This document shows, one piece after another, positions 50,572 through 50,987 of a stretch of DNA of 50,987 nt. The stretch's first letter is position 1. Each line of letters begins with the position of its first letter. The translations under genes and the position numbers were made by a program. The notes beneath the pieces are model-generated. The model was not told the DNA's origin and ran no database searches. It worked only from the letters and a program-made list of their open reading frames with translations. Origin of the DNA: Turicibacter sp. (GTDB lineage: Bacteria; Bacillota_I; Bacilli_A; MOL361; Turicibacteraceae); assembly GCA_009780245.1 (NCBI GenBank), contig WRAJ01000002.1, positions 1-50,987 on the forward strand, in the 5' to 3' direction.

Positions 50572-50987
50572 TTATTTGCATAAAATGACAGAAACATCGT
50601 TAACATTAGTGCCTGTCGGTCCTGTGATAATGAGGCTATCGATGGCTTTCAACCCGTGATAAGAATCGTTATTAGCTAGAATTTGATCAATGTCCAATTT
50701 TTCTGCTTTTAATTTTGTAGCAGTTTGGCCATCAACGATCCCCCCAGCAGCCTCTGTTGGTCCATCTGTCCCATCAGAACCTAGCGAGAAAATCAACGTA
50801 TTTGCCAGCCCTGAAATGCCTTCTGCTGCAGATAATACTAATTCTTGATTTCGACCGCCCTTGCCTGTTCCTTTTAAATTAACCACAGTTTCACCGCCTG
50901 CAATGATCACACAGGGGCGTTTAAAATGAGTGACCCCTGCTACCGTTCCTGTTGCTATTGACGCAAGGAATCTACCTGCTTCAGATG
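50572..50987 (-). CDS. Glycerate 2-kinase (MOFRL family), C-terminal part
   Basis: Cut by the right edge; the frame is open to 50987, giving about 138 residues. GGETVVNLKGTGKGGRNQEL, SLGSDGTDGPTEAAGGIVDG, the NNDSY motif and the C-terminal ITGPTGTNVNDV are landmarks of the MOFRL domain of GckA/GarK-like (GlxK type II) glycerate 2-kinases, which phosphorylate D-glycerate with ATP in glyoxylate or glycerate metabolism. The N-terminal part lies outside the window. Confidence 0.9.
   Translation of the reverse strand, partial: SEAGRFLASIATGTVAGVTHFKRPCVIIAGGETVVNLKGTGKGGRNQELVLSAAEGISGLANTLIFSLGSDGTDGPTEAAGGIVDGQTATKLKAEKLDIDQILANNDSYHGLKAIDSLIITGPTGTNVNDVSVILCK

Overview
The window is 51 kb of a low- to mid-GC Bacillota (Firmicutes) chromosome. 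Four things point there: the conserved nusB-xseA-xseB-ispA-dxs-tlyA gene order, strong AGGAGG-type ribosome binding sites, a spoVS gene, and cell-wall WxL/LPXTG proteins with a WxL-interacting (DUF916) partner. The mix of spoVS with WxL proteins and LytTR regulators suggests a non-classical Bacilli/Erysipelotrichia-type lineage. I cannot name the genus from sequence alone.

Layout. 1-3.3 kb: end of a bacteriocin-associated-type ABC exporter (membrane protein running in from the left edge, ATPase, FtsX permease). 3.4-11.2 kb: spoVS, then the DNA-housekeeping/isoprenoid cluster. The latter is interrupted between ispA and dxs by a type IV AbiE-like toxin-antitoxin operon with a striking double inverted-repeat operator. 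11.3-12.4 kb: two orphan membrane-associated proteins, one a zinc-ribbon protein and one a shortened histidine phosphatase. 12.8-21.6 kb: a MalT/LuxR-type STAND regulator followed by a surface locus with a large pectate-lyase-like adhesin ending in a WxL domain, a small LPXTG protein, two small WxL proteins and the DUF916 partner. 21.8-23.4 kb: cysK and cysE, separated by an inverted copy of a ~97-bp palindromic repeat that also lies in front of dxs.

23.6-26.5 kb is the most unusual region. A LytTR regulator whose receiver lacks the phospho-acceptor Asp and the conserved Lys is paired with an AgrC-like multi-pass membrane protein that lacks a kinase domain. They are followed by several tiny hydrophobic peptides and small mobile-element-type genes. 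26.6-36.7 kb: ordinary small operons (AAC(6')-like acetyltransferase, prmA, short-chain dehydrogenase, VTT-domain protein, DUF2164, S66 carboxypeptidase, acyltransferase-LytTR-DUF3021, ABC-2 exporter, PH-like membrane protein, gamma-carbonic anhydrase).

36.7-43.9 kb: a 1562-residue secreted pectin-degrading protein (pectin methylesterase plus SGNH acetylesterase plus three related accessory modules and a proline-triplet tail). It lies between the intact gamma-carbonic anhydrase gene and a degenerate copy of that gene's 3' end, which abuts an M42 peptidase gene. A second short shared block follows both sites, so a segmental duplication happened here. 44.1-51.0 kb: a Gfo/Idh/MocA oxidoreductase; then on the minus strand a two-component system driving an FtsX-type ABC transporter, a frameshifted PH-domain membrane protein, a GNAT acetyltransferase and the C-terminal end of a glycerate 2-kinase cut by the right edge. 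I saw no tRNA, rRNA or CRISPR array.
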